Program-made: the position numbers and the translations under genes
The notes under the pieces: model-generated
Database searches by the model: none
What the model was told of the DNA's origin: nothing
The model's input: the letters and a program-made list of their open reading frames with translations, nothing else
Shown here: piece by piece, positions 1 to 8,736 of the stretch
Position numbering within the stretch: the first letter of the stretch is position 1
Layout of the letters: the number at the start of each line of letters is the position of its first letter
Assembly (NCBI RefSeq): GCF_043555865.1
Contig: NZ_JBIGHY010000003.1
Location: forward strand, 62,001-126,000
Direction: 5' to 3'
Origin: Pelomonas dachongensis
GTDB lineage: Bacteria; Pseudomonadota; Gammaproteobacteria; Burkholderiales; Burkholderiaceae_C
Length of the DNA: 64,000 bases

Positions 1-1509
1 GCCGAGGGTGCCCCGGTCGTCGTGCACGCCGGCGAGCACTACCTGGCGCGCAACGGCTTCCTCACCTGCGCCGCCGCGCCCATTGCCGACCCCGCCGGCA
101 CGCTGCTCGGCGTGCTCGACATCTCCGGCGACCGCCGCGGCTACCACCGCCACACGCTCGCCCTGGCCCGCAGCGGCGCGCGGATGATCGAGCACCAGCT
201 CTTCCTGGACCGCTTCCGCGCCGGCCTGCACCTGCGCCTGCACGCCCAGGTGGAGGGGCTGGGCACCGTCACCGAAGGCCTGCTCGCACTCAGCGAAGAC
301 GGCTGGGTCACCGGCGCCAACACCGCCGCGCTGGAACTGCTGGGCCTCACGCGACCGGACATCGGCGCCGCCACCGTGGAGCGCGTGCTGGGGCTGGATG
401 TACGCGCACTGCTGTCGCTCGGCACCGCACCGCGCGCGCTGCCAGGGGGTGCCGGCGCCGCCCCGCTGTGGCTGCAGCTGGAGCCCGGCCAGACGCTGCG
501 ACGCAGCCCCCTCGCGCCCGTGGCACGCCCGGCACCCGTGCGCTGCACCACCGACGCCGCCTGGCGCCCGCAGGACGCGCTCTCCGCGCTGGACACCGGC
601 GACGCCGCCTTGCGTGCGCTGCTGGCCCGCACCCGCAAGCTGCTGGAAAAGCCGGCCATCCCGCTGCTGCTGCAAGGCGAAAGCGGCACCGGCAAGGAGC
701 TGCTGGCCAAGGCCATCCACACCAGCAGCGCGCGGCGCGACAAACTGTTCGTGGCCGTCAACTGCGCGGCGCTGCCCGAGACGCTGATCGAAGCCGAACT
801 CTTCGGCTATTGCCCCGGCGCCTTCACCGGCGCCAACCGCCATGGCGCGCCAGGGAGGATTCGCGAAGCCCACGGCGGCACGCTGTTCCTGGACGAGATC
901 GGCGACATGCCGCTGGCGATGCAGGCCCGGCTGCTGCGGGTTTTGCAGGACCGCCAGGTCACGCCGCTGGGCGGCGGCGCGGCGGTGGCCGTTGACTTCC
1001 GCCTGATCTGCGCCACCCACCACCGCCTGAAGGACGAAGTCGCCGCCGGCCGCTTCCGCGAAGACCTGTACTACCGCCTCAACGGCCTGACGCTGAGCCT
1101 ACCGCCGCTGCGCGAGCGGTCGGACTTGGACGAGCTGGTCGCCCGCCTGCTGAAGGCCGAAGCGCCGGAGCGGGCGCTGCGGGTCGATGACGAGGTGATG
1201 GGCTTGTTCAGCCGCTACCGCTGGCCGGGGAATGTGCGGCAGCTGGCGAACGTGGTGAGGACGGGGGTGGCGTTGCTGGACGACGGCGAGGACGTGGTGA
1301 CGGCGGCGCTGGTGGGTGACGAGGTGCGTGACGCGCCGGAGGCTGCCAGCCTTGAGCCAGCGTCAGCGGCGCCGCTGAGCGGCGAGCTGCGGCAACTGGC
1401 CGAGGCCCACATTCGCGAAATGCTGGCGGCTGTGGGCGGCAACGTGTCCGAGGCGGCGCGGCGGCTGGGGGTCAGTAGGAATACGTTGTACAGGCGGTTG
1501 CGCGGGTAG
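1..1509 (+). CDS. Sigma-54-dependent Fis-family activator, AcoR type (5' partial)
   Basis: Activator of RNA polymerase carrying sigma-54. The frame is open from base 1, so the N-terminus lies outside the window; the GTG at 22 is probably internal because the preceding residues also fit a GAF sensor domain. In order: GAF-like region (to about nt 260), a PAS-like stretch, then an AAA+ ATPase with Walker A GESGTGKE (nt 676-699), the sigma-54 contact loop GAFTGA (nt 817-834) and Walker B TLFLDEIGD. A Fis-type helix-turn-helix (GNVSEAARRLGVSRNTLYRR) ends the protein. The layout matches AcoR-type regulators of acetoin or alcohol catabolism; its target operon is not visible. rpoN, which it needs, lies at 30412. 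Confidence 0.9.
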   Translation, partial: AEGAPVVVHAGEHYLARNGFLTCAAAPIADPAGTLLGVLDISGDRRGYHRHTLALARSGARMIEHQLFLDRFRAGLHLRLHAQVEGLGTVTEGLLALSEDGWVTGANTAALELLGLTRPDIGAATVERVLGLDVRALLSLGTAPRALPGGAGAAPLWLQLEPGQTLRRSPLAPVARPAPVRCTTDAAWRPQDALSALDTGDAALRALLARTRKLLEKPAIPLLLQGESGTGKELLAKAIHTSSARRDKLFVAVNCAALPETLIEAELFGYCPGAFTGANRHGAPGRIREAHGGTLFLDEIGDMPLAMQARLLRVLQDRQVTPLGGGAAVAVDFRLICATHHRLKDEVAAGRFREDLYYRLNGLTLSLPPLRERSDLDELVARLLKAEAPERALRVDDEVMGLFSRYRWPGNVRQLANVVRTGVALLDDGEDVVTAALVGDEVRDAPEAASLEPASAAPLSGELRQLAEAHIREMLAAVGGNVSEAARRLGVSRNTLYRRLRG

Positions 1510-1825
1510 CACTCGACGTGGGAAATTAGATTTGACCTGAACCGCTTCGGAAATGGCCGACGTGCCGCGTCGCCGCGAGGAGGCGCTGCAGTGGAGCCGG
1601 TCCTGGTGCACACCGCCTTGGGGGCGCCCGACGGCACGACGCCGCGTTGGCCGAACTGCTGGCGATGGATCTGGTGCTCTGCCGCCTGCTGGTGATGGGC
1701 GACTTTCCTGTGGCACGCCTCCGCCTGCGGTATCAGGCATATGGATGTCCACGGTGGCATTTCCACCTACACGCCTTTGGCGGCCAGCTGCCTAGATTTG
1801 CGGTTTGCCACGTTGAAAGCCAGCT
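1510..1825. other. Intergenic region without a recognisable gene
   Basis: These 316 bases lie between the AcoR-type gene and the PfpI-family gene. Several open frames cross the region on both strands but none has a convincing start, ribosome site or familiar motif. It must hold the promoter of the downstream gene, but I see no clear -35/-10 pair. It could be a decayed gene. Confidence 0.5.
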
Positions 1826-2491
1826 ATGCACGCCCTTTTCGTCACCACCAGCGCCACCCAACTCGCGCCCGATCATCCGACTGGCCTGTGGCTGGAGGAG
1901 TTCGCGGTGCCCTACCAGGCGGCCATCGAGGCCGGCATCACCGTGACGGTCGCCTCGCCCCAGGGTGGCGTGGTGCCGCTGGACCCGAAGACCGAACCAG
2001 ACGACAAACAGCGCGAGCAGTGGGCGCAGGCCCTGGCCGCGCTGCAGCACAGCGTGACGCTGGCGTCAGTGCAGAACGAGTACTTCGACGCGGTGTTCAT
2101 CCCTGGCGGCCACGGCCCCATGGTGGACCTGGCCACGGACACGACGCTGCACGCGCTGGTGGCGCGTCACGATGCGGCCGGTAAGGTGATCGCGGCGGTC
2201 TGCCACGGCCCGGCCGCGCTGGTGCAGGCCCGGCGTGCCGATGGCCAGCCCTTCTTCCAGGGCCGCCGCGCGACGGGCTTCACCAATGCCGAGGAGTTTC
2301 TGGCACGGTTGAAGGATGTCGTGCCCTTCCTGCTGGAAGACGAGATGAAGGCCAGCGGCGCCGACTTCCATTCCGCGCTGCTGCCGATGCTCAGCCACGT
2401 CGAGCAGGACGGGCACCTCATCACCGGCCAGAACCCGAGTTCGAGCGAAGCCGTGGCCAAGGCCCTGGTGGCGGCGCTGGCGGCACGCTGA
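1826..2491 (+). CDS. Type 1 glutamine amidotransferase-like protein (DJ-1/PfpI, Hsp31-like)
   Basis: A 221-residue cytosolic protein of the DJ-1/PfpI superfamily, close to the Hsp31-like branch whose members act as glutathione-independent glyoxalases or holding chaperones. The nucleophile elbow is AAVCHGPAAL with Cys126 followed by His127, preceded by the conserved FIPGGHGPMVDL at about 91-102; an acidic residue near 24-25 is in place to assist. The length fits the family. It stands alone, with intergenic space on both sides. Which activity it has (deglycase, glyoxalase or chaperone) cannot be told from sequence. Confidence 0.88.
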   Translation: MHALFVTTSATQLAPDHPTGLWLEEFAVPYQAAIEAGITVTVASPQGGVVPLDPKTEPDDKQREQWAQALAALQHSVTLASVQNEYFDAVFIPGGHGPMVDLATDTTLHALVARHDAAGKVIAAVCHGPAALVQARRADGQPFFQGRRATGFTNAEEFLARLKDVVPFLLEDEMKASGADFHSALLPMLSHVEQDGHLITGQNPSSSEAVAKALVAALAAR

Positions 2492-2646
2492 GCCGGTGCC
2501 GGGGGCGTGCCCGGCCGGCAGCACGCCGGCAGCACACCGGTTGCAGCCGGCGAGGACGCGGCACCGGCCTACGCGGGCCGGGCGGCGCACTGCCTAGCAT
2601 CGCTGCGCCCCCAACCGCACGTCAGCAGCAAGCACTGCGCAATCTC

Positions 2647-3933
2647 ATGAAGGTGTCCATGTCATCCCACGCGGTCGTGATCCTGGCCACCGTCGCCGCG
2701 ACGCTGGTCGTGGTGCTGCTGTTCCAGAACCTGTGGACGGCCGAGAAGAAGATTGACGTGCAGCTGCCCAAGCTCTACGAGACGGACGACGCGGAGTTCC
2801 GTCGCTCGTTGAGCGCGCTGCTGGGGCCGCCGCTGCTGGAAGGCAACCAGGTGGAGACGCTGCTCAACGGCGACCGGATCTTCCCGTCCATGCTGGCGGC
2901 CATTCGCTCGGCGCAGCACACCGTCAACTTCGAGACTTACATCTACTGGTCGGGCAGCATCGGGCGCGAGTTCGTCGACGCCCTGACCGAGCGCGCCCGG
3001 GCGGGTGTGAAGGTGCATGTACTGCTGGACTGGGTCGGTAGCCTCAAGATCGACGACGGGATGCTTGAAGAGATGAAGGCCGCTGGTGTGGCCTGCGAGC
3101 GGTTCCACGAGCCGCACTGGAGCCACTGGGGCCGCCTGAACAACCGCACGCACCGCAAGCTGCTGGTGGTGGACGGCCGGGTGGGCTTCACGGGCGGGGT
3201 GGGCATCGCCGACCAATGGCGCGGCGACGCGCGCCATGCGGGCGAATGGCGCGACACACACTTCCGCGTGACGGGCCCCGTGGTGGCGCAGATGCAGTCG
3301 GTGTTCCTGGACAACTGGATGCGGGCCACCGGCGAGGTGCTGCACGGCGAAGCCTACTTTCCGGCATTGCAGCCCACGGGCCCGTATGCGGCGCAGATGT
3401 TCAGCAGCTCGCCCAGCGGCGGCAGCGAGAGCATGCACCTGATGTACCTGCTGGCCATCACGGCAGCGCGCAAGACGATCGACCTGGCCAACTCGTACTT
3501 CGTCCCGGACGACCTGACCATCCGCACGCTGATCGATGCCGCCCGCCGCGGCGTGAAGGTCCGCGTGCTGACGCCAAGCGGTCACATCGACTCCGAGACC
3601 GTGCGCAAGGCCTCGCGCAGCACCTGGGGCCCGATGCTGGAAGCCGGTATCGAGTTCGCGGAGTACGCGCCGACGATGTTTCATGTGAAGGGGCTGGTGG
3701 TGGACGGCGTGTTCTCGTCGGTGGGGTCCACCAATTTCGACAACCGCTCGTTCCGGCTCAATGACGAGGCCAACCTGAACGTGCTGAACGCGGAGTTCGG
3801 CAAACAGCAGCAGGCGGTGTTCGAGGCCGACTGGGCCCGGGCACAGCGCATCACGCTGCAGGCCTGGCGCGACCGCCCGCTGTCGGAACGGGCGTGGGAA
3901 ACGCTGGCGCGGACGCTGCGCGCGCAGCTTTGA
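2647..3933 (+). CDS. Cardiolipin synthase-like phospholipase D family protein
   Basis: A 428-residue membrane-anchored phospholipase D superfamily protein, probably forming cardiolipin from phosphatidylglycerol. One N-terminal membrane segment covers about residues 8-27. Two HxK(x)4D catalytic motifs are intact: His169/Lys171/Asp176 in THRKLLVVDG and His346/Lys348/Asp353 in FHVKGLVVDG, each followed by the usual GSxNFD/GG-type residues. It is shorter at the N-terminus than ClsA and resembles ClsB/ClsC-like enzymes. The gene after it starts 41 bases beyond its stop and may be cotranscribed. Confidence 0.88.
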   Translation: MKVSMSSHAVVILATVAATLVVVLLFQNLWTAEKKIDVQLPKLYETDDAEFRRSLSALLGPPLLEGNQVETLLNGDRIFPSMLAAIRSAQHTVNFETYIYWSGSIGREFVDALTERARAGVKVHVLLDWVGSLKIDDGMLEEMKAAGVACERFHEPHWSHWGRLNNRTHRKLLVVDGRVGFTGGVGIADQWRGDARHAGEWRDTHFRVTGPVVAQMQSVFLDNWMRATGEVLHGEAYFPALQPTGPYAAQMFSSSPSGGSESMHLMYLLAITAARKTIDLANSYFVPDDLTIRTLIDAARRGVKVRVLTPSGHIDSETVRKASRSTWGPMLEAGIEFAEYAPTMFHVKGLVVDGVFSSVGSTNFDNRSFRLNDEANLNVLNAEFGKQQQAVFEADWARAQRITLQAWRDRPLSERAWETLARTLRAQL

Positions 3934-3974
3934 GCGCGGCAGATCCAATATCGCCGCCGCTGCGTACCAAGCCC

Positions 3975-4862
3975 ATGACCGTCAGATCCTGCCTCGCGCT
4001 ACTCGCCGCCCTGCTCGTGACCGGTTACCTGACCGGATGTTCGGCAACGGGGCCGCTGAACGCGCTCGCCCCCAGCGCCACGCACACCCGCACGGTCGGC
4101 ACCGCCTACGGGCCCGGCCCGCGGCAGCAGCTGGACGTCTACCGCCCCACGCGCGCTGCGCCTGCGGGGGGCTGGCCGGTGGTGGTGTTCTTCTATGGCG
4201 GCTCGTGGAACCAGGGCGAGCGGGGCGACTACGCGTTTGTCGGCGAAGCGTTGGCCTCACGCGGCGTGCTGACGCTGGTGGCCGACTACCGCCTGTACCC
4301 CGAGGTGCGCTACCCGGACTTTCTGCGCGACAGCGCCGCGGCGCTGGCCTGGGGCCTGACGCATGCCGGCTCGCTGGGCGGCAACCCCCGGCGCGTGTTC
4401 GTCATGGGGCATAGCGCGGGCGGCTACAACGCAGCCATGCTGGCGCTGGACTCGCGCTGGCTGGCGCCCCAGGGCCACAAGGCCCAGGAGTTGGCCGGCT
4501 TCATCGGGCTGGCGGGCGCGTACAACTTCCTGCCCACCGACAACCCGGACGTGCAGCCGGTGTTCTTCCACCCGCGCTACCCCGAAGGGACGCAACCGTT
4601 GCAGCACGCCGGCGTGGGGGCGCCGCCGAGCTTCCTGGGTGCGGCGGTCAAGGACACGCTCGTCGACCCGCAGCAGAACTCCGCCGCGCTGGCCACCCGG
4701 CTGCAGGCTGCCGGCGTGCCGGTCACGCTGAAGTTCTACGACCGCGTCGGCCACGCCTCGCTGATCGGCGCGTTCGGCGCGCCGCTGCGCTGGCTGGCAC
4801 CGGTGCTGGACGACGTGGCCGCGTTCATCGACCAGACCCCTCCCACCGCGCCGCCCCGCTGA
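3975..4862 (+). CDS. Alpha/beta hydrolase lipoprotein (BD-FAE/carboxylesterase-like)
   Basis: A 295-residue probable outer or inner membrane lipoprotein with lipobox LTGC (Cys22), so the ATG at 3975 is preferred over an upstream in-frame start. The fold is alpha/beta hydrolase of the esterase/lipase group: oxyanion-hole strand VVVFFYGGSW (about 69-78), nucleophile elbow GHSAGG with Ser147, and a late His260 in RVGHASL; Asp227 or Asp231 may complete the triad. YADYRLYP-like residues after the oxyanion motif (ADYRLYPEVRYP) are typical of kynurenine formamidase and BD-FAE relatives. The natural ester is unknown. Confidence 0.85.
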   Translation: MTVRSCLALLAALLVTGYLTGCSATGPLNALAPSATHTRTVGTAYGPGPRQQLDVYRPTRAAPAGGWPVVVFFYGGSWNQGERGDYAFVGEALASRGVLTLVADYRLYPEVRYPDFLRDSAAALAWGLTHAGSLGGNPRRVFVMGHSAGGYNAAMLALDSRWLAPQGHKAQELAGFIGLAGAYNFLPTDNPDVQPVFFHPRYPEGTQPLQHAGVGAPPSFLGAAVKDTLVDPQQNSAALATRLQAAGVPVTLKFYDRVGHASLIGAFGAPLRWLAPVLDDVAAFIDQTPPTAPPR

Positions 4863-4893
4863 CGCGGCCCTAGCCGCCAGGCCACTGGAGTTG

Positions 4894-4916
4894 GCGCTGC
4901 CGAACTTCGGCAGCGC
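4894..4916. terminator. Perfect 11-bp dyad after the lipoprotein esterase
   Basis: Arms GCGCTGCCGAA and TTCGGCAGCGC pair exactly around a single C. It sits 32 bases after the upstream stop codon. As RNA it would form a 9-bp GC-rich stem with an AACTT loop, fitting a terminator without a U tract. Its near-zero spacer also fits a protein-binding operator for the MFS gene at 5151. Confidence 0.5.
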
Positions 4917-5150
4917 GGTGGGGCGCCGCCCAGAAGCAAGCCCCACGCACCCCTGGCGTAACCCTGATGAGCGACGCCCGGTTTCACCTCTAGCATGCCG
5001 GCACGCTGACCACGACCGCCTCCCGGCGCCGTGGCGACGCGCCTCCCAAGGCCCACGGTCGACTCGAAATGACAACGCTGTCCAACCAGACTTCCGTCGT
5101 GACGATTCGTTGAGCTTTGGGCCAGAAAAGTTTCAGCCGATTTCAACCGC

Positions 5151-6467
5151 ATGAGCACGAAACCCCTCCGCATCCGCAACCCCTGGGCCTGGGTGCCGTC
5201 GTCCTATCTCGCCGAAGGCATCCCGTTCGCCATGGTCATCTGGGTGGCCGGCACGATGTTCAAGGACCTGGGCCACAGTGATGGCGAGATCACGCTGGCC
5301 ACGGCCAGCATCGGCATCGCGTGGTCGCTGAAGCCGCTGTGGGCCGCCTTCCTGGACATGTTCAAGACGAAGAAGTTCTTCGTGCTGTGGATGGAAGTGG
5401 TCATGGCGCTGCTGCTGTGCGGCATTGCGGTCGCGCTGCCGCTGCCCAACTACTTCCAGATCACCATCGCCCTGCTGTGGGTGATGGCGTTCGCGTCCGC
5501 GACGCAGGACATCTGCGTGGACGGGGTCTACATCACCGCGCTGGATGCCAAGGGCCAGGCCAAGTACATCGGCGTGCAGGGCGTATTCTGGAACGTAGGC
5601 CGGCTGTTCGGCACCGCACTGGTGGTGTGGTTCGCGGGTTCGCTCAAGGAAGACCACCGCCTGAGCAACACCGAGGCCTGGCAGTGGGCGATGGGCCTCT
5701 CGGCCGCGACGATGCTGCTGCTGGCGCTTTACCACCGCTTCATGCTGCCCACGGGCAGCGTGGGCGATCGGCCGGTGAGCGTCAAGGCGGCCTTCGGCAA
5801 CTTCTGGGAAGCGATCGTCGACTTTTTCAAGAAGGACAGCATCTGGGGCATGCTGATGTTTGTCTTCCTGTATCGCAGCTCCGAAGGCCTGCTGCTGCAG
5901 CTGGCGCCGCTGTTCCTGCAGGCACCGGTCGAAGCCGGTGGCGTGGGCCTGTCGCTCAAGGACAAAGGCCTGATCGACGGCACCATCGCCACGGTGGTGA
6001 GCCTGTCGGCGGGCCTGCTGGGCGGCATGTTCCTGTCCAAGTTCGGCCTGAACCGCCGCACCCTCGTGTTCATGGCGCTGTGCCTGAATATCCCGCACTT
6101 GTGCTTCGTGGTGCTGTCGCAGCTGGCGGGCCCGGGCCACTCGCTGTCGTTCTGGACAGTGGCGACGCTGGTGACCGTGGAGAAGTTCGGCTACAGCTTC
6201 GGCTTCGTGGCCAACATGCTGTACATGATGCAGCAGATCTCCCCGGGTCGATTCCACATGACCCACTATGCGTTCGCCAACTCCATCATGAACCTGACGC
6301 TGGTGCCTACGCAGATGATCTCGGGCCCGCTGGCCGACGCCGTCGGCTACAAGACCTACTTCATCGTCGTGATGTTCGCGGCCATTCCATCGGTGCTGGG
6401 GGCCATGTTCGCGCCGTTCCCGCGCAAGCCGGACAACGGTCCGCCGCAGGCGCCGGGCCGGCACTGA
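5151..6467 (+). CDS. AmpG-like MFS transporter
   Basis: A 438-residue 12-helix major facilitator protein. The N-terminal SYLAEGIPFAMV and the ASATQDICVDGVYI stretch (about residues 114-127) are hallmarks of the AmpG/SLC33 branch, whose best-known member imports anhydro-muropeptides for cell-wall recycling. It ends in a soluble proline-rich tail. It stands alone downstream of a 288-base gap. The amidase and Dpp transporter at 15-20 kb would fit a shared murein-recycling role, but there is no direct link, so the substrate is inferred only from family. Confidence 0.75.
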   Translation: MSTKPLRIRNPWAWVPSSYLAEGIPFAMVIWVAGTMFKDLGHSDGEITLATASIGIAWSLKPLWAAFLDMFKTKKFFVLWMEVVMALLLCGIAVALPLPNYFQITIALLWVMAFASATQDICVDGVYITALDAKGQAKYIGVQGVFWNVGRLFGTALVVWFAGSLKEDHRLSNTEAWQWAMGLSAATMLLLALYHRFMLPTGSVGDRPVSVKAAFGNFWEAIVDFFKKDSIWGMLMFVFLYRSSEGLLLQLAPLFLQAPVEAGGVGLSLKDKGLIDGTIATVVSLSAGLLGGMFLSKFGLNRRTLVFMALCLNIPHLCFVVLSQLAGPGHSLSFWTVATLVTVEKFGYSFGFVANMLYMMQQISPGRFHMTHYAFANSIMNLTLVPTQMISGPLADAVGYKTYFIVVMFAAIPSVLGAMFAPFPRKPDNGPPQAPGRH

Positions 6468-6502
6468 AAACGACTGTCCGTGAAGTGCGCCCACCCGCCT
6501 GG

Positions 6503-6531
6503 ATGACTGGTGCGCGCTTCGCGTGTAAAAT
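6503..6531 (+). promoter_or_regulatory. Candidate cspA promoter
   Basis: A -10-like TAAAAT at 6526-6531 lies 17 bases after ATGACT (6503-6508), a weak -35 match. Transcription from here would give a leader of roughly 180 bases before the cspA start, the kind of long leader typical of cold-shock mRNAs. Confidence 0.4.
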
Positions 6532-6716
6532 CCATCCCAGATTCGCGCAAGGCCGTTTTCTCAAGGTCTTATCTGCAGCCCCGCTGGCCACCCCCTGGCC
6601 CTTCTTGCGAGCGGCTCGCTTCAGCAACTCCCGGTGAGTGTTCTTGAGTGTTTCTGCCTCTGCACAGCATGTCGCTGGCGGAGTTCTCTTCAATTTCAAA
6701 TCCAAAAGGAAACACC

Positions 6717-6929
6717 ATGACAACTGAAATCGGCACCGTGAAGTGGTTCGACGACGGCAAGGGCTTCGGCTTCATCACGCCTGACAGCGGCGGCAAGGAC
6801 CTGTTCGCCCACCACAGCGAAATCAAGAACAGCGGCGGCTTCCGCTCGCTGGCTGAAGGCGCGAAGGTGGAGTTCGAGACCAAGCAAGGCCCCAAGGGTC
6901 TGCAGGCTTCGAACATCCGCTCGCTTTGA
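6717..6929 (+). CDS. cspA: Cold-shock protein, CspA family
   Basis: A 70-residue single cold-shock domain RNA chaperone. RNP1-like GKGFGFIT and RNP2-like LFAHHSEI are both present after the opening GTVKWFDDGKG. I chose the ATG at 6717 because it gives standard CspA length and has AAAAGGA at 6704-6710, six bases upstream; the longer frame would add an unrelated N-terminus. Two further small genes, including IF-1, follow on the same strand, consistent with a cold-response transcription unit. Which CspA paralogue this is cannot be decided. Confidence 0.95.
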   Translation: MTTEIGTVKWFDDGKGFGFITPDSGGKDLFAHHSEIKNSGGFRSLAEGAKVEFETKQGPKGLQASNIRSL

Positions 6930-6963
6930 GCGACCCTGGGCGTCGCACGGCGCCCACAAGGCA

Positions 6964-6985
6964 GCGGCGGCCTGACGGCCGCCGC
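6964..6985 (+). repeat. Intercistronic hairpin between cspA and the small gene
   Basis: Perfect 9-bp arms GCGGCGGCC and GGCCGCCGC flank the loop TGAC. It has no U tract and lies 22 bases before the next start codon, so it may stabilise the upstream message or attenuate readthrough rather than stop it fully. Confidence 0.6.
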
Positions 6986-7006
6986 CGCAACATTCAGAAG
7001 AAGAAC

Positions 7007-7225
7007 ATGAACAAGAACAACAATATCGAAGTGGGACGGTATGTCGTCTCCCCCATGACTCAAGCTCGCGATGGTGGCGGTTTCGACGCCCTCGTCTCGA
7101 TCCGGTCCGGCCAGGGCATGGCCAGCGTGGACCGCGTGATGCAATTCACGCCGCGTTTTCAGAGCCAGACGGCAGCCTTGCGCTACGCCCGGACTGAAGG
7201 CCTGGCCTGGGCGCATTGCCACTGA
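7007..7225 (+). CDS. Small protein of unknown function in the cspA unit
   Basis: A 72-residue protein starting MNKNNNIEVGRYVVSPM. I take the ATG at 7007, with AGAAGAAG just upstream, because the longer frame would run into the cspA stop. It has no membrane segment, no cysteine pair and no motif I recognise. The central DALVSIRSGQG and the aromatic end look like a small folded domain. Its position between CspA and IF-1 suggests a role in cold or general stress physiology, by context only. Confidence 0.7.
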   Translation: MNKNNNIEVGRYVVSPMTQARDGGGFDALVSIRSGQGMASVDRVMQFTPRFQSQTAALRYARTEGLAWAHCH

Positions 7226-7313
7226 CCCCGCGCGGCTGTCGCAGGCCGCATCTGTCGCCGGCACGGCCACGTGCCCGGCGTCCCGCCCAACTTATCGAAA
7301 CGGAGCCCCACAC

Positions 7314-7562
7314 TTGGCCAAGGAAGAACTGATCGAAATGCATGGCGTAGTCGACGAGATCCTGCCGGACTCGCGCTTTCGCGTGACGCTGACGAACGGC
7401 CACAAGGTCATCGCCTACACCGGCGGCAAGATGCGCAAGCATCACATCCGCATCCTGGCCGGCGACAACGTGTCGCTGGAAATGTCGCCCTACGACCTGA
7501 GCAAGGGCCGCATCACGTTCCGCCACCTGGCCAACCGCGGCCCGGGCCCGAACTCGCGTTGA
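7314..7562 (+). CDS. infA: Translation initiation factor IF-1 (82-residue form)
   Basis: S1/OB-fold initiation factor that occupies the ribosomal A site during initiation. The sequence MAKEELIEMHGVVDE, the central GHKVIAYTGGKMRKHHIRI and SPYDLSKGRITFR are diagnostic of IF-1. It starts at TTG 7314 with GGAG at 7302-7305. At 82 residues it is about ten longer than the standard 72-residue form, matching the second IF-1 that Burkholderiales often carry outside the ribosomal-protein cluster. It lies last in the cspA unit. Confidence 0.93.
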   Translation: MAKEELIEMHGVVDEILPDSRFRVTLTNGHKVIAYTGGKMRKHHIRILAGDNVSLEMSPYDLSKGRITFRHLANRGPGPNSR

Positions 7563-7572
7563 TGATTTGAGG

Positions 7573-7587
7573 CCCGCCGCCGGCGGG
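7573..7587. terminator. Hairpin after infA
   Basis: CCCGCC and GGCGGG pair around a 3-base loop just after the infA stop. It is one of two hairpins in the short gap between convergent infA and the CDF gene. There is no U tract. Confidence 0.4.
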
Positions 7588-7603
7588 TCACGAACGCCAT
7601 ACG

Positions 7604-7625
7604 CCAGGGTCACTCCAGACCCTGG
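7604..7625. terminator. Hairpin between infA and the CDF gene
   Basis: Arms CCAGGGTC and GACCCTGG flank the loop ACTCCA. It lies between convergent genes and could stop transcription from both sides, although no U tract follows on either strand. Confidence 0.45.
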
Positions 7626-7636
7626 GGTGCGTGGCT

Positions 7637-8578
7637 TCAAGCCTCGCAGCGCTGGATCTCGACAGTGGTGTGCACGATCTCGTCGTGCACGGACAGCCAT
7701 TCACGCACGCGGGCCGGCGTCAGGCCGGGGTCATGCGTGACCAGGCCCAGCGCACAGGCATAGCTGGCCCGACCCACACGCCAGACATGCAGGTCGGAGA
7801 TGACCGTTTCACTGGCTGCGCCGTGCGCCGCGATGACCTCGCGGATCTCGTCGACGACGGGATGGTCCATCTCGCGATCCAGCAGCACCACAGCGGTATC
7901 GCGGATCAGGCCCCTGGCCCAAACCGCCACGACGGCGGCGCCCACGATGCCCATGACCGGGTCCAGCCAGATCCAACCCAACCACCAGCCGCCGGCCAGC
8001 GCCGCGATGGCCGCGACTGACGTGGCCGCGTCGGCCACCACGTGCAAGTAGGCGGACTTGAGGTTGAGGTCGTGGTGGTGCCCGTGGCCCTGCGAATGGC
8101 CATGATCGTGGTCGTGGTCGTGATGTGCGTCTCCCAGGATCAGCGCACAGACGAGGTTGACGACCAGCCCCAGCACCGCGACCGTCAACGCTTCCGGATA
8201 GTGGATGGCCTCAGGCTTCAGCAACCGCTCGACCGAGCCCCAGACCATCAGCGCGACCACCCCCAGCAGGAAGATAGCGCTGGCAAAGCCCCCCAGCACC
8301 TCGATCTTCCAGGTGCCGAACGCAAAGCGCGTGTCGCCAGCATGCCGGCGCGCGGCGGCGTAAGCCGCGACGCTGAGGCCAATGGCGACGGCATGACTGC
8401 TCATGTGCAGACCGTCGGCCAGCAGGGCCATGGAGTTGTAGTACCAGCCCGCGGCGATCTCGATGAGCATCATCGCGGCGGTGATCCACAGCACGCGTCG
8501 CGTGCCGCGCTCGCCGGCCGCGTTGCCGCTGTCAAAAACATGCGCGTGCCGCCATGCGGCGAGGTCGTGGGTGTGCAT
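7637..8578 (-). CDS. Cation diffusion facilitator (zinc-type) exporter
   Basis: A 313-residue inner-membrane CDF antiporter, probably exporting Zn2+ or Co2+. Six membrane helices are visible. The metal site shows ALLADGLHMSSHA in helix 2 (Asp55, His58) and HVVADAATS in helix 5 (His/Asp). A long His-rich loop (DAHHDHDHDHGHSQGHGHHH) lies between helices 4 and 5, as in ZitB/CzcD. The cytoplasmic C-terminal domain is complete. I chose MHTHDL at 8578; another Met lies ten codons upstream. It is convergent with infA and divergent from the DUF3348 operon. Confidence 0.92.
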   Translation of the reverse strand: MHTHDLAAWRHAHVFDSGNAAGERGTRRVLWITAAMMLIEIAAGWYYNSMALLADGLHMSSHAVAIGLSVAAYAAARRHAGDTRFAFGTWKIEVLGGFASAIFLLGVVALMVWGSVERLLKPEAIHYPEALTVAVLGLVVNLVCALILGDAHHDHDHDHGHSQGHGHHHDLNLKSAYLHVVADAATSVAAIAALAGGWWLGWIWLDPVMGIVGAAVVAVWARGLIRDTAVVLLDREMDHPVVDEIREVIAAHGAASETVISDLHVWRVGRASYACALGLVTHDPGLTPARVREWLSVHDEIVHTTVEIQRCEA

Positions 8579-8736
8579 GGGATGGCCGAACTGCGGGGGA
8601 CACGGCATTCTGCGCCGCTCGCATGCCCCCACCACCCGGGCGGCCATCGCCGCGGGCGCCCCACGGGCGCTGCATCGCGGCCTCACTAAAATCTCGCCCT
8701 TTTTGCTCGCGCGACGCCGCGACGCCGCGCCTGCCT

